DNA of 64,000 bases from Primulina eburnea. Its lineage: Eukaryota; Streptophyta; Magnoliopsida; Lamiales; Gesneriaceae. Shown piece by piece: positions 24,441 through 36,643 of the stretch (position 1 is the first letter of the stretch; every line of letters starts with the position of its first letter). The position numbers and the translations under genes are program-made. Under the pieces are notes generated by a model, which made no database searches, was not told the DNA's origin, and saw only the letters and a list, made by a program, of their open reading frames with translations. The stretch is taken from contig NC_133105.1 in NCBI RefSeq assembly GCF_022965805.1, positions 29,792,277-29,856,276 of the forward strand, written 5' to 3'.

Positions 24441-27400
24441 ATGTCTTCAATTCGCAATCCGCTTTCAGCCATACTCGAAAAACATGTGTTAACCGGACCT
24501 AACTACCTCACTTGGCTAAGAAATCTGAAAATCGTCTTGAACTCGGAAAAGATTGCATATACACTGACTGAGTCGCCCCCTGATAAGGCTCCGACTGACT
24601 GCACTCCTGAGGAATTGCAGACCTACAAAGATTGGTGTGACCATGACTTGAAGGCCTAGTGTTATATGCAGGCTTCTATGAATGATGAGCTGCAGAGGCG
24701 TTTTGAGGGTGCAAAGAGTGCTGCTGACATTCATTTGCAACTCAAGGAGCTCTTTGGTGAGCAGACTCGGCCTCTTAGGCATGCTACCGTCAAGGAGCTA
24801 ATCACTTTGCGCATGCGAGATGGGGCCTCCGTCCATGAGCATGGCCTAAAGTTGATTGGACTCGTGGACAAGCTTGTTGGCATGGATTTGATGTTGCCTT
24901 CGGAGTTGACCACCGACGTGTTGCTGTTATCGCTGCCTAACTCATTTGATCCTTTTGTGGTGAATTTCAATATGAACAAGATGGAGCCGACCCTTGAGGA
25001 GTTGGTGAACATGCTTGTGACTTTTGAGTCCACCATCAAGAAAGAAAAGTCGGTTCTTTATGTGGGCTCTTCCTCTGGTACGAAGACCGGTCCACCTGGG
25101 AAGGGAAAGAAACGTTCTTTCCAGCTCCCCAAGAAGAGCGTGCCCTCGAAGAGGCAGACTCCGAGTCCCGTATGAAAGGGGATCGGTTACGGTGACCGGA
25201 AGCGCAACGGAAGATTCAAAAATTTCGAAAATCATATTTTCTAGCAAAAAAAAATTTCGGCCACCTCTCTTATAATGTGTTGCAAATACAATAAAAACAC
25301 ATTCATAGGGTGTTTGAGAGATATACCTATCAATCTTTAAAAGATTGATTGTGGCTCCAACTTTGTTGTTGAACAACAAAGCTCTTGTATGGCAAGAAAG
25401 ATCTACAAGCTCCACCTTTCTTTTGGACTCCTTTCTTCCAATCAAGCCCACCACCAACTAGGTAGATCCACCTTACACTTGCACTAGAAAATGTATGGCA
25501 TTTTTCTTTGAGAAGTGAGTGTTTTTCTCCAACAATTGAAGAACAAGAAAATGAGAGAAAAATGGAGAGTAAATGTGAATATTAACTCGGCCACTATTCA
25601 TGCTAGGAGAGAAGGAGAGACATTTTTTTGGTTGTGGGAAAAGTTGTTCCAAAAAGTTGCATGCCATGCCTTGAAAACACAAAAAGTAGTCTCCCAACCT
25701 TTCACCTCCCATGCATGCATATTATATGGTTTTTAATCAAATTAAAACCTTGGACTAAATTTTAATTATCTCAAACATATTTGAGACTAATTAAACATTA
25801 CTTGAATTTACCCAAGTCCCACTAGTTAAATAATTATTTTAATTGAGCTCTTCAAGACTCAATATTATTTAATTAATTCAACACTTGAATTAATTTAATT
25901 ATTTGGACTCTACTAGGTCCACTAGTGTTTAATTAATTCAACACTTGAATTAATTTAATTTAGTCCATAATAATGTTTATGAAAATCACAATTTTCAATT
26001 ACATTATTTACTTGGCCAATTTTAATTTAGGAACACTTCCTTAAATTAAAATTTATATTTCTCTCATAGAAGTCATACTTCTATTTTTCTTTACACTTAT
26101 AAACTCATTTATAAGTCGATCAACACATTGAACTATTTTCGCCTTTATAGAAGTCATACTTCTAATTTTCCTTACGCTTATAAACTCCTTTATATGCCGT
26201 TCAACACATTGAACTATTTTAACTTCTCAACGGGATCTAGAAAGCTAGTACTTGTGTGGCCCTCAATGGTTCATTGATACAACTAGCTGTGGGTTCACAT
26301 CTCCATGTGATTCGGACTAAACATGTCCTTATATGAGCATACCCCAATTGCTCCATTCTTACTTATCAACTCCTTGATAACAAGAACGTCAGAACTCAAG
26401 TCTGATAGTACCCAACCAATCATGTTAAACACCTAGCAGCATCGCTTACATGATTCTCTAGGTATCAAATGATAGTGCCTGCAAGAACCATTCAATTATG
26501 GTTAGCGTACAGTACGGTCCCTTCAACTCATATATCCCGATCGATTCGACAACCATTGGTTTATCGAGAGTTGTCAATGAATCGATACTATGTGTCATGT
26601 CGTAGTTGCATCGATGGTGTAATCTATGAAACCCCTTTCATAATTACCACCATACTCTGGCCAGAGATTTCAACCTACATACACATGATAACACATAGGA
26701 TATCCATACCCGAAGGTAAGCGGTGAATCCCCGACTACAATGCATCGACTCCTATGTGTTTCGACAGAACACCCAACCTTGCCACCTGATGACCCCGTGA
26801 GAGTCGGTAAACAAGTAAAAGTGTAATTCTAGCACATAGAGTCTCAATGTTGTCCCGGGTCATAAGGACTAATTCTGTACAACCATAAACCAGGACTTTT
26901 CCACTCGATAAGTGAGAACCACTTGGAAAGTCCTTTAATGGAGGGTTGTTCAGTGCACTTTACTAGGAGCACCTATCTGCATGCTCGGACATCACAATGT
27001 CTCCTACCAATGAAACATGGTACTCACATCGCAGATACTAGTCTCGAACTCGAGCGGCCTATATCCTTCTTAATGGCGGCTGAATCGACTAGGAACCGTT
27101 TAGAATATACAGTATTCCAAATATGAGTTTCATGATACTCATCATATGAGCATCTCATATTCTTTCTACTATTTGTATATTCAAGGGCTTTATCTATGCA
27201 ACTAGCATGGGTATACAGATAAAGATTTGCCAAAATAATAATTTCAAATATTATTAAAATAAAGATTGCTTATACATAGAGTTTCATTGTGAACACTCGG
27301 CCAACACTTGGCTCGACGGGCACCTACTCTAACACCGTAGTGGCAGCCACACGAGTGAAGGCTGAGAAGACTGTTGACATCTGTCATCACTGCAAGAAGC

Positions 27401-30400
27401 CTGGACATTGGAGGCGTAACTGCAGGGAATATCTTGCCCAGAAGAGTTCTGGCAAAGGTATGTTCTACATTGAAGTAAATATCTCCATTAACTCTACTTC
27501 TTGGGTATTGGATACCGGCTATGGCTCACATCTCTGTAATGATTTGCAGGTGATGGGAAGAAGTAGGAAGATCAGGGAAGGTGAGACCTTCTTGAGGATG
27601 GGCAATGGGGCAAGAGTTGCTGCCAAGGCTGTAGGAGATGTTTACTTGCATTTGAACAATGATTTTAAGCTTGTTTTAAGAGATGTTTTGTTTGTACCAG
27701 ACTTGGTGAAAAACATTATTTCCATTTCAATGCTTGATATTGATGGATTTTCTTGTTTATTTAGCAAAGGTGTTTGCAATATTTACAAGAATGAATGTTT
27801 AGTTGGTACCGGAGAACTTGAAAACCATCTCTACACCTTAAAATTAAAAGATATTCCGATTAACAATGTCTAAGCAATAACAACAACAAATAAGCGCAAA
27901 CAAGATACTCTTAATTCGGCACAATTATGGCATGCTCGATTAGGACATATTTCCTTAAGAAGGATGAACAAGCTAGTGGGAGTTGGCATGTTTGATATGT
28001 CCGATATTAATGCTCTCACGACTTGTGAATCCTGTCTGAAAGGAAAGATGACCAAAATTCCCTTTAAGGGCCATGTGGAGCGAGCCAAAGGGTTATTGGA
28101 TTTGATCCATACCGATGTGTGCGTTCCGCTTAGCATCACTACTAAGCATGGACATGCCTACTTCATCACCTTTACCGATGACTTTTCGAGGTATGGGTAT
28201 GTGTATTTGATGAAATAAAAGTCTGAAGCCTTTGAAAGGTTCAAAGAATTCAGAAGTGAAGTAGAGAAACAATTGGGACGAAGCATCAAGGCACTTCGAT
28301 CGGATCGAGGTGATGAGTACTTGAGTGCCGAGTTCCAAGAGTATCTTAGGGAGAATGGGATTCTCTCACAGTGGACTCCGCCTGCTACACCACAGTTGAA
28401 TGGTGTTTCGGAGCGTCGTAACCGGACTTTGATGGACATGGTTCGGTCTATGATGGGGTTCACGGAGTTGCCGCCATCATTTTGGGGATATGCGCTTGAG
28501 AAAGCGGCACAGTTGTTGAACAATGTCCATTCAAAAGCAGTTGACAAGACTCCATATGAGATATGGATGGGTAAGCCACCCAAATATTCTTATCTTAGAA
28601 TATGGGGGTGCCCTGCTTATGTGAAGCAGGTAGTGGGAGATAAATTGGATAGTCGATCCATTTTATGTTACTTTGTGGGATATCCAAAGAATTCGGTTGG
28701 ATTCTACTTCTATCATCCCCAAGAAACAAAAGTGTTTGTTTCTAGGAATGCAACCTTTTTGGAAAAGGAATTTCTATTGGATAGAAAAGGGGAGATGATA
28801 GAACTCGAAGAAGTTCGAGAGACACCCACAATTATAGAACCCACACCCGAAGAGCCAAGAGAGGAGATACAAGCTCCTAGAAGATCCGAGAGAGTCTCGA
28901 GACCACCTATGAGGTATGGTCTGCTTCTTGAAGAGGACCATGATGAGCCTAACCTAGGATGTGATCCAAGGACCTTCAAGGAAGCATTATCTGATGCCGA
29001 TTCATCCAAGTGGCTGGAAGCAATGGAATCTGAGATGAATTCCATGCATTCGAACCAAGTGTGGAATCTCGTGGATCCACCTGAGGGAATTGTTCCCATA
29101 GGGTGCAAATGGATTTACAAGAGGAAACTTGGGGCGGATGGGAAGGTATTGACCTTCAAAGCGCGATTGGTGGCAAAAGGATATACTCAAGACAAGGAGT
29201 TGACTTTGAGGAAACCTTTTCTCCAGTTGCAATGTTCAAGTCCATAAGGATTTTGCTAGCCATAGCTGCATGGTATGACTATGAGATATGGCAGATGGAT
29301 GTTAAGACAGCCTTTCTTAATGGGGATATTAAGGAAGAGATTACATGTCTCAACCCGAAGGGTTTACATCTGTCGGAAGTGAGCATATGGTATGCAAACT
29401 TCAGAGATCTATTTATGGTCAAAAACAGGCATCTAGGAGTTGGAACCTTAGATTCGATAGTACAATCAAAGAGTTTGATTTTACTAAGAATCCTGAGGAA
29501 CCCTGTGTGTACAAGAAGGTCAGTGGGAGTGCTGTGACATTCCTGGTGCTGTATGTTGATGACATTCTACTCATTGGAAATGATGTAGGAATGTTGCAAT
29601 CAACTAAGATATGGTTAGCAAGCAAGTTCTCGATGCAAGACTTGGGTGAAGAAACTTTTGTATTGGGAATACAGATCTATAGAGATAGATCAAAAAGATT
29701 GCTTGGTCTCACCCAGTCCACATACATTGATATCATCCTGAAGCGGTTCTGGATGGATGAGTCCAAGAGAGGACATCTACCAATGTGTCATGGCGTGTCC
29801 CTATCCAAGTCCATGTCTCCCAAGACTGATGAAGAGATAGTGGCGATGACACGCATTCCATATGCATCTGCAATTGGTAGCATCATGTATGGGATGATAT
29901 CTGCACGTCCTGACGTGGCCTTCGCACTAAGTGTAGTGAGTAGATATCAATCGAACCCTGGTCTTCCACATTGGAATGCTGTGAAAGACATACTCAAGTA
30001 CTTGAGGAGGACCAATAAATTGTTCTTGGTCTATGGGGGTGGAGAACTAAAATTGGAAGGCTATACCGACTCTAGCTTCCAAAGCGATATTGATGACTCA
30101 AAGTCAACCTCTGGATTCATATTCATGCTCAATGGTGCTGGTGTCTCTTGGAAGAGTTCCAAGCAAGACAGTACAGTGGATTCCACCACTGAGGCAGAAT
30201 ACATTGCTGCATCAGCTGCAGCAAAGGAGGCAGTTTGGATAAGGAATTTCGTCCAAGAGTTGGGCGTCATTCCTAATGGAGTTGCTCCTGTCCCGGTGTT
30301 TTGTGACAACACGGGAGCGATTGCTCAAGAAAAGGAGCCGAGGTCTCATCAGAAGTCCAAACACGTATTGAGAAAGTACCACATCCTCAGAGAGATCGTG

Positions 30401-30538
30401 GAAAGAGGACATGTCATGATTGACAAAGTCGACTCCGCAGATAATGTTGCTGATCCACTAACTAAGCCTTTACCAGGACCATCATTCGAGAAGCATCGCG
30501 AATCAATGGGTCTGAAGTATATGGGTAGTTGGCTCTAG
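24441..30538 (+). pseudogene. gag-pol: copia B gag-pol polyprotein, interrupted
   Basis: After allowing for the solo LTR, one frame runs gag, zinc knuckle (CHHCKKPGHWRRNC, about 27391-27430), protease (VLDTGYGSHLCND), GAG-pre-integrase, integrase, RT (YVDDILLIGND, about 29550) and RNase H (TTEAEYIA, about 30190), ending MGSWL at 30538. Lesions seen: TAG at 24657-24659, the solo LTR after 25172, TAA at 27871-27873, TAA at 28216-28218, and two 1-nt deletions at about 29188 and 29341. The solo LTR plus TSD leaves the downstream frame consistent with the upstream one (1665 nt between 24441 and 28273 once it is excluded). No active protein is expected. Confidence 0.93.
25173..27334 (-). repeat. 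Solo copia LTR (antisense) inside copia B gag
   Basis: Reverse-oriented TGAAAGGGGATCGG...CACCTACTCTAACA, 2162 bp, TSD CCGTA at 25168-25172 and 27335-27339. It is a single LTR with no internal region, so the product of LTR-LTR recombination. It has the duplicated block (about 26090-26230) and the GCCCGTCG variant of copia A rather than the GCACGTCG of its host copia B, so it came from a different subfamily. Confidence 0.94.
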
Positions 30539-30540
30539 TG

Positions 30541-30552
30541 CAAGTGGGAGAT
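30541..30552 (+). promoter_or_regulatory. copia B polypurine tract
   Basis: CAAGTGGGAGAT directly precedes the 3' LTR. Confidence 0.8.
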
Positions 30553-32620
30553 TGTTAGAGTAGGTGCACGTCGAGCCAAGTGTTGGCCGAGAGTTCACGA
30601 TGAAACTCTATGTATAAACAATCTTTATTTTAATAATATTTGAATTTATTATATTGGCGCATCTTTATCTGTATACCCATGCTAGTTGCATAGATAAAGT
30701 CCTTGAATATACAAATAGTAGAAAGAATATGAGATGCTCATATGATGAGTATCATGAAACTCATATTTGGAATACTGTATATTCTAAAACGGTTCCTAGT
30801 CGATTCAGCCGCCACTAAGAAGGATATAGGCCGCTCGAGTTAAAGACTAGTATCTGCGATGTGAGTACCATGTTTCAATGGTAGGGGACATTGTGATGTC
30901 CGAACATGCAGATAGGTGCTCCTTGTAGAGTGCACTGAACAACCCTCCATAAAAGGACTTTCCAAGTGGTTCTCACTTATCGAGTGGAAACGTCCTAGTT
31001 TATGGTTGTACACCATTAGTCCTTATGACCCGGGACAACATTGAGACTCTATGTGCTAGAATTACACTTTGGCTTGTTTACCGACTCTCATGGGGTCATC
31101 AGGTGGCAAGGTTGGGTGTTCTGTCGAAACGTATAGGAGTCGATGCATTGTAGTCGGGGATTCACCACTTACCTTCGGGTATGGATATCCCATGTGTTCT
31201 CATGTGTATGTAGATTGAAATCTCTGATCAGAGTATGGTGGTAATTATGAAAGGGGCTTCATAGATTACACCATCGATGCAACTACAACATGACACATAG
31301 TATCGATTCATTGACAACTCTCGATAAACCAATGGTTGTCGAATTGGTCGGGATATATGAGTTGAAGGGACCGTACTGTACGCTAACCATAATTGAATGG
31401 TTCTTGCAGGCACTATCATTTGATACCTAGGGAATCATGTAAGCGATGTTGCGAGGCGTTTAACATGATTCGTTGGGTGCTATCAGACTTGAGTTCTGAC
31501 GTTCTTGTTATCAAAGAGTTGATAAGTAAGAATGGAGCAATTGGTGTATGCTCATATAAGGACATGTTTAGTCCGAATCACATGGAGATGTGAACCCACG
31601 GCTAGTTGTATCAATGAACCATTGAGGGCCACACAAGTGCTAGCTTTCTAGATCCCGTTGAGAAGTAAAATAGTTCAATGTGTTGAACGGCTTATAAATG
31701 AGTTTATAAGCGTAAGGAAAAATAGAAGTATGACTTCTATGAGAGAAATGTTATTTTAATTTATGAATGTGTTCTTAAATTAAAAGTTGGCCAAATAAAT
31801 AATGTATTTGAAAATTGTGATTTTCATAAACATTATTATGGACTAAATTAAATTAATTCAAGTGTTGAATTAATTAAACACTAGTGGACCTAGTAGAGTC
31901 CAAATAATTAAATTAATTCAAGTGTTGAATTGATTAAATCAAATTGAGTCTTGTAGAGCTCAATTTAAATAAATTATTTAACTAGTGGACTTGAGTAAAT
32001 TCAAGTAATATTTAATTAGTCTGAAATATGTTTGAGATAATTAAATTTAGTCCATGGATTTTTATTTGTTAAAAATCAAATTAGATATGCATGCATGGGA
32101 GATGAAAGGTTGGGGAGACAACTTGTGCAAAGTCCAAGGCATGGCATTGGAATTCACAACTACTTTTCCCACAACCAAGACTAGTCTTCCCTCCTCCCAT
32201 TTTTGAATGTATATGGCCGAAACTTACACTCATATTCTACCAAGTTTTCTCTCAATTTTTCTCTTCAAGTGTTGAGGAAGAAAATACTTCTCCTTGAAAA
32301 ATCCTTTTATTTTTCTAGTGCAAAATAAGAGGGGTTCTAGTTTGCAAGTGGTGGGCCTAATTTTGAAGGAAAGATTCAAGAACAAGGTGAAGCTTGTAGA
32401 TTGTCTTGCCATCAAGAGCTTAGTTGTATATCAACTAAGTTGGAGCCATCATCAACCTTAAAAGGTTGATATGTAACTATTTCTAAACACACTATGAATG
32501 TCATTTTGGTGTGTTATTGTATTTCCTACACAAACTCAAGGTGGCCGAAATTTATATGCTAAAATCGAAAATTTTTGTGCTTCCGTTGCGTTTCCGGCCA
32601 CCGTAACCGATCCCCTTTCA
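30553..32620 (+). repeat. copia B 3' LTR (2068 bp)
   Basis: TGTTAGAGTAGGTGCACG...ACCGATCCCCTTTCA, same length as the 5' LTR. Followed by TSD GTGCA and the second part of the G1 LTR. Confidence 0.94.
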
Positions 32621-32625
32621 GTGCA

Positions 32626-32896
32626 GGCACTGGAAAAGCTCATCTCAGGTTGTAAAGGACACGGACCCCGTGTGTAGGTCCGTGTGCAGGTCCGTCCAGA
32701 CTTGGTCAGCTCGCCCAATGCTTGAATGACATTCCGGTGGCCTCCAAACGTACTCCCATGCACCACGACCCCTTCAGGCTTGCTCATGACTCCTAGTAGT
32801 GCCTCCTTGAATCTCTTTAGTCGACCTCTCGTGATTGGTCTCTCCGGCAACTGCAAAGGATCCCATGCTTTCCTTGGGACGTCCACGTTCGCATCA
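32626..32896 (-). repeat. Gypsy G1 5' LTR, second segment (U3 start)
   Basis: Continuation of 19955-20600. Its right end CGCATCA is the U3 terminus (minus strand TGATGCGAACGTGG), the same terminus that in G3 directly follows the polypurine tract (35222-35241). The U3 start is open in frame with pol: it encodes [19 protein letters not shown], the overlapping C-terminus of pol. Immediately right of it the integrase array begins. Confidence 0.87.
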
Positions 32897-34316
32897 CAAG
32901 TAGTAGAAAAAAACAATTTTGTGCCAAGTTTATCCCATAAAATCTTCCAAAAGTAAATCAAGAATTTTACATCGCGACCAGAAACAATAGTCCTAGGCAT
33001 GCCATGCAACCTAACGACTTCCTCTAAAGAACAAATCCGCAATGTTTGAAGCATCATCGGATTTATGACAAGCTATAAAATGTGCCATCTTAGAGAATCT
33101 ATCCACAAAAACAAAAATAGAATCCCTCCCCTTCTTAGTCCTAGGAAACCCCAAAATAAAGTCCATAGAAATGTCAATCCAAGTTCTTTTTAAGAATAGC
33201 ACGCAAAAGTGTTCCCAAAGTTCTATTGACAACTTCAGTTTGTCCATCCGTTTGAGGATGACAAGTAGTAGAAAACAACAATTTTGTGCCAAGTATAGCC
33301 CATAAAGTCTTCCAAAAGTAACTCAAGAATTTAACATCGCGACCAGAAACAATAGTCCTAGGCCTGCCATGCAACCTAATGACTTCTCTAAAGAACAAAT
33401 CCGCAATGTTTGAAGCATTATCGGTTTTATGACAAGCTATAAAATGTGCCATCTTAGAGAATCTATCCACAACAAACAAAAATAGAATCCCTCCCCTTCT
33501 TAGTCCTAGGCAACCCCAAAATAAAGTCCATAGAAATGTCAATCCAAGTTCTTTTTAAAATAGCATGCAAAAGTGTTCCTAAAGTTCTATTGACATCTTC
33601 AGTTTGTCCATCCGTTTGAGGATGACAAGTTGTAGAAAACAACAATTTTGTGCCAAGTTTATCCCATAAAGTCTTCCAAAAGTAACTCAAGAATTTAACA
33701 TCGCGACCAGAAACAATAGTCCTAGGCATGCCATGCAACCTAAACACTTCCTCTAAAGAACAAATCCGCAATGTTTGAAGTTTCATCGGTTTTATGACAA
33801 GCTATAAAATGTGCCATCTTAGAAAATTTATCCACAACAACAAAAATAGAACCCCTCCCCTTCTTAGTCCTAGGCAACCCCAAAATAAAGTCCATAGAAA
33901 TGTCAATCCAAGTTCTTTTTAAGAATAGCACGCAAAAGTGTTCCCAAAGTCCTATTAACAACTTCAGTTTGCCCATCTGTTTGAGGATGACAAGTAGTAG
34001 AAAACAACAATTTTGTGCCAAGTTTAGCCAATAAAGTCTTCCAAAAGTAACTCAAGAATTTAACATCGCGACCAGAAACAATAGTCCTAGGCATGCCATG
34101 CAACCTTACGACTTCTCTAAAGAACAAATCCGCAATGTTTGAAGCATCATCGGTTTTATGACAAGCTATAAAATGTGCCATCATAGAGAATCTATCCCCA
34201 ACAACAAAAATAGAATCTATCCCCTTCTTAGTCCTAGGCAACCCCAAAATAAAGTCCATAGAAATATCAATCCAAGTTCTTTTTAAGAATAGCACGCAAA
34301 GGTGTTCCCAAAGTTC
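32897..34316 (-). repeat. Tandem array of integrase-core fragments, 364-365-bp monomer, 3.9 copies
   Basis: Monomers start at 32897, 33262, 33626 and 33991 (the last truncated after 326 bp). Each carries the minus-strand coding remnant of a Ty3 integrase core: [39 protein letters not shown], and [10 protein letters not shown] in copies that keep it (Glu region near 33246, 33610 and 33975). The junction joins the AILKK region to the WIDISMDF region of the next copy. The period is not a multiple of three, so the array is not one reading frame. In all four copies the second catalytic Asp (SDRD in G1, ADRD in G3) is Gly (SGRD). It resembles, but clearly differs from, the integrase of G1 and G3. 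Confidence 0.93.
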
Positions 34317-35221
34317 TGATGTGAAACTTTGTACGAATAAATAGCAAACACGAATAAAACGCAATCGCACCCTCTATTTAATTACGATAATAAGACTCGT
34401 GTGTTGTCCCGATCTTTTGAATCAAGTAATTGATGTGTTATTCACTTCTAAACTATAAAATTTTAGCAACAAATAATCACGAAGATAACAATCGAAATTT
34501 GATACGAACCTTCGAAGAACGACGCCTACGACAATCCGCACAAGCACGATCGACAAACGCCACAAAGTTTTAAACTTTGATAAGTTTGATTTGATTTAAC
34601 AAAGCTAAAGCCTGGAAAAGTTGAGAGAAAATTCTCACAAGTTTGATAAACTCAAAATAATATGCGTATTGTGTGTTAAAATTTCGTCCAAGATGTTTAC
34701 ATATAAAAAAGGATTACTAAAATCTAGTTTCCTAACAAAGTAAAACTCTAAAGAAGGAAATAAAATCGCGCAGAAAACACTAGACACGGACCCCGTGCAG
34801 ACCTCCGTGTCCGGGTCCGTGTACATACTGTAAATAATCTTCAATCGGAAACAAGGGACACGGACTCCGTGCTCACCTCCGTGTACGGGTCCGTGTAGGC
34901 ACTGTCTTCGCCAAATACATAGGGCACAGACCCCGTGCCTGGGTCCGTCTTCAGGTCCGTGGAGCTACTGGAATAACTCATCTCATGAAGTACAGGACAC
35001 GGACCCCGTGTGCAGGTCCGTTCAGACTCGGTCTGCTCCATCAATGCTTGAATGATATTCCGTTGGCCTCCAAACGTACTCCCATGCATCACGACCCCTT
35101 CAGGCTTGCTCATGACTCCTTGTAGTGCCTCCTTGAATCTCTTTAGTCGACCCCCGTGATTGGTCCCTCCGGCAACTGCAAAGGATCCCATGCTTTCCTT
35201 GGGACGTCCATGTTCGCATCA
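34317..35221 (-). repeat. Gypsy G3 3' LTR (905 bp)
   Basis: Minus-strand TGATGCGAACATGG...TTTCACATCA. Inverted terminal bases TGATG/CATCA; the polypurine tract abuts its U3. U3 contains palindromic motif clusters at 34783-35028, and a weak TATA-like ATATAA lies at about 34701-34706. The pol frame extends into U3 for about 200 bp. Confidence 0.88.
34783..35028 (-). repeat. CACGG/CCGTG palindromic motif array in the G LTR U3
   Basis: Clusters begin near 34783, 34857, 34922 and 34996 (steps 74, 65, 74). Each contains CACGGACCCCGTG (arms CACGG/CCGTG, 3-nt spacer) or a one-base variant, usually followed by further CCGTG half-sites. The G1 LTR shows the same layout (about 20418-20600 and 32660-32695), as does the visible part of the G3 5' LTR (about 61978-62081). 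Confidence 0.82.
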
Positions 35222-35241
35222 TCCTCCCCTTCTTGAAAAGG
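35222..35241 (-). promoter_or_regulatory. Gypsy G3 polypurine tract
   Basis: Minus strand CCTTTTCAAGAAGGGGAGGA runs straight into the LTR terminus TGATG. It is also coding (residues PFQEGED of pol), so pol overlaps the tract and the LTR. Confidence 0.85.
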
Positions 35242-36643
35242 ATTTGTCCTCAAATCTTGCTCATCACCTACATCAAACAACGACAAATCACTAACATTAA
35301 ATGTAGAACTTACGTTGTACTCACCTGGCAAGTCGAGTTTGTAGGCGTTTTCAATGATCCTCTCAAGAACTTGGAATGGTCCATCGCCCCTAGGTAATAG
35401 CTTTGAGCGTCGCTTCTCCGGAAACCTCTCCTTCCTCAAGTGTAGCCACACCCAATCACCCTTCTCGAATACCACCTTCTTTTTCCCCTTGTTAGCTTAC
35501 TTGGCATATTGCTCATTTCTCTTTTCAATATTGGCTTTGGCCTTTTCATGCAACCCCCTAACAAATTCAGCCTTCTTTTTTCCATCCATGTTTAACCTTT
35601 CACTCACAGGTAAAGACATCAAATCCAACGAAGTCAAATGATTAAAACCGTATACAATTTCAAATGGCGAATAGCTAGTAGTAGAAGGCACACAACGATT
35701 ATAAGCAAACTCAACAAATGGCAAGCAATTCTCCCAATTCTTTAATTTCTTCTTGAGAATAGCACGTAATAAAGTTCCTAATGTCCTATTAACTACCTCA
35801 GTTTGACCATCAGTTTGAGGATGACAGGTCGTAGAAAACAGTAATTTAGTGCCAAGTTTAGCCCACAGTGTTTTCCAAAAGTAACTTAGGAATTTAACAT
35901 CACGGTCCGCCACAATAGTCCTAGGCATGCCATGCAGCCTAACGACTTCTCTAAAGAACAAGTCCGCAATGTTAGATGCATCATCAGTCTTGTGACAAGC
36001 AATAAAGTGTGCCATTTTAGAAAACCTATCCACAACAACAAATATAGAGTCCCTCCCCTTCTTTGTCCTAGGTAACCCCAAAACAAAGTCCATAGAGATA
36101 TCAACCCAAGGTTCACTAGGGACGGGAAGTGGTGTATATAATCCATGTGGTAGTGTCCTAGACTTAGCTTGTCTACAAGTTACGCACCTCTCACAAATAC
36201 GCTCAACATCACGTTTCATGTGTGGCCAATAGAAATGTTCATGCAAAGCATTCAGAGTTTTTGCCACACCAAAATGTCCTATTAAACCACCCCCATGTAC
36301 TTCCCTAACAAGTAGTTCACGAATTGATGATTTAGGGATGCACAATCTATCTCCTCTAAACAAGAAACCATTATGCAAGTAGAATTTATCATGTGGACCA
36401 TGCATACAAGTTTCAAACACATCCTTAAAATCCTCATCTAGCACATACAATTCTTTAACAAGCTCAAACCCCAAGATTTTAGATTCCAAACTAGAGAAAA
36501 GTACATACCTCCGTGATAGTGCGTCGGCCACTATGTTTTCCTTACCTTGCTTATACTTGATCATGTAGGGGAATGTGTCTATGAAGGCCACCCACTTAGC
36601 ATGCCGCTTGTTCAGCTTTTGTTGCCCCTTGAGGTGCTTTAAA
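35222..36643 (-). pseudogene. pol: G3 pol, integrase part (3' half)
   Basis: Read 36643 to 35222. End of RNase H / connection ([17 protein letters not shown]), integrase zinc site ([11 protein letters not shown]), catalytic motifs ISMDF, ADRDVKF and QTDGQTE, then GPFQV / KLDLPGEYN and [10 protein letters not shown] Gln codon has become TAA at 35499-35497. Copia C is inserted upstream at 36643, after TTAAA. The frame continues past the polypurine tract into the LTR. Confidence 0.92.

Larger units (their letters stand above)
20601..32620 (+). mobile_element. Ty1/copia retrotransposon copy B, complete, with nested solo LTR
   Basis: Both LTRs are 2068 bp. TSD is GTGCA at 20596-20600 and 32621-32625, inside the 5' LTR of gypsy G1. 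Internal parts: primer site, 1.76-kb leader, gag-pol (24441-30538) broken by a solo LTR and point lesions, and a polypurine tract. The LTRs differ at roughly a dozen positions in the first 600 bp by eye, so it is older than copia C. Confidence 0.95.

Noticed and set aside
19955..34316. Tandem gypsy elements sharing one LTR by unequal recombination (G1-G2-G3)
   Set aside because: At first 32700-32890 looked like the pol end of a second element. The polypurine tract at 35222-35241 shows that this coding piece belongs to the LTR itself, so the LTR ends at 32896 and no second internal region exists there.
32536..34370. Series of overlapping integrase ORFs as separate genes
   Set aside because: They are the tandem units read in shifting frames (unit length not a multiple of three), without starts, promoters or complete domains.
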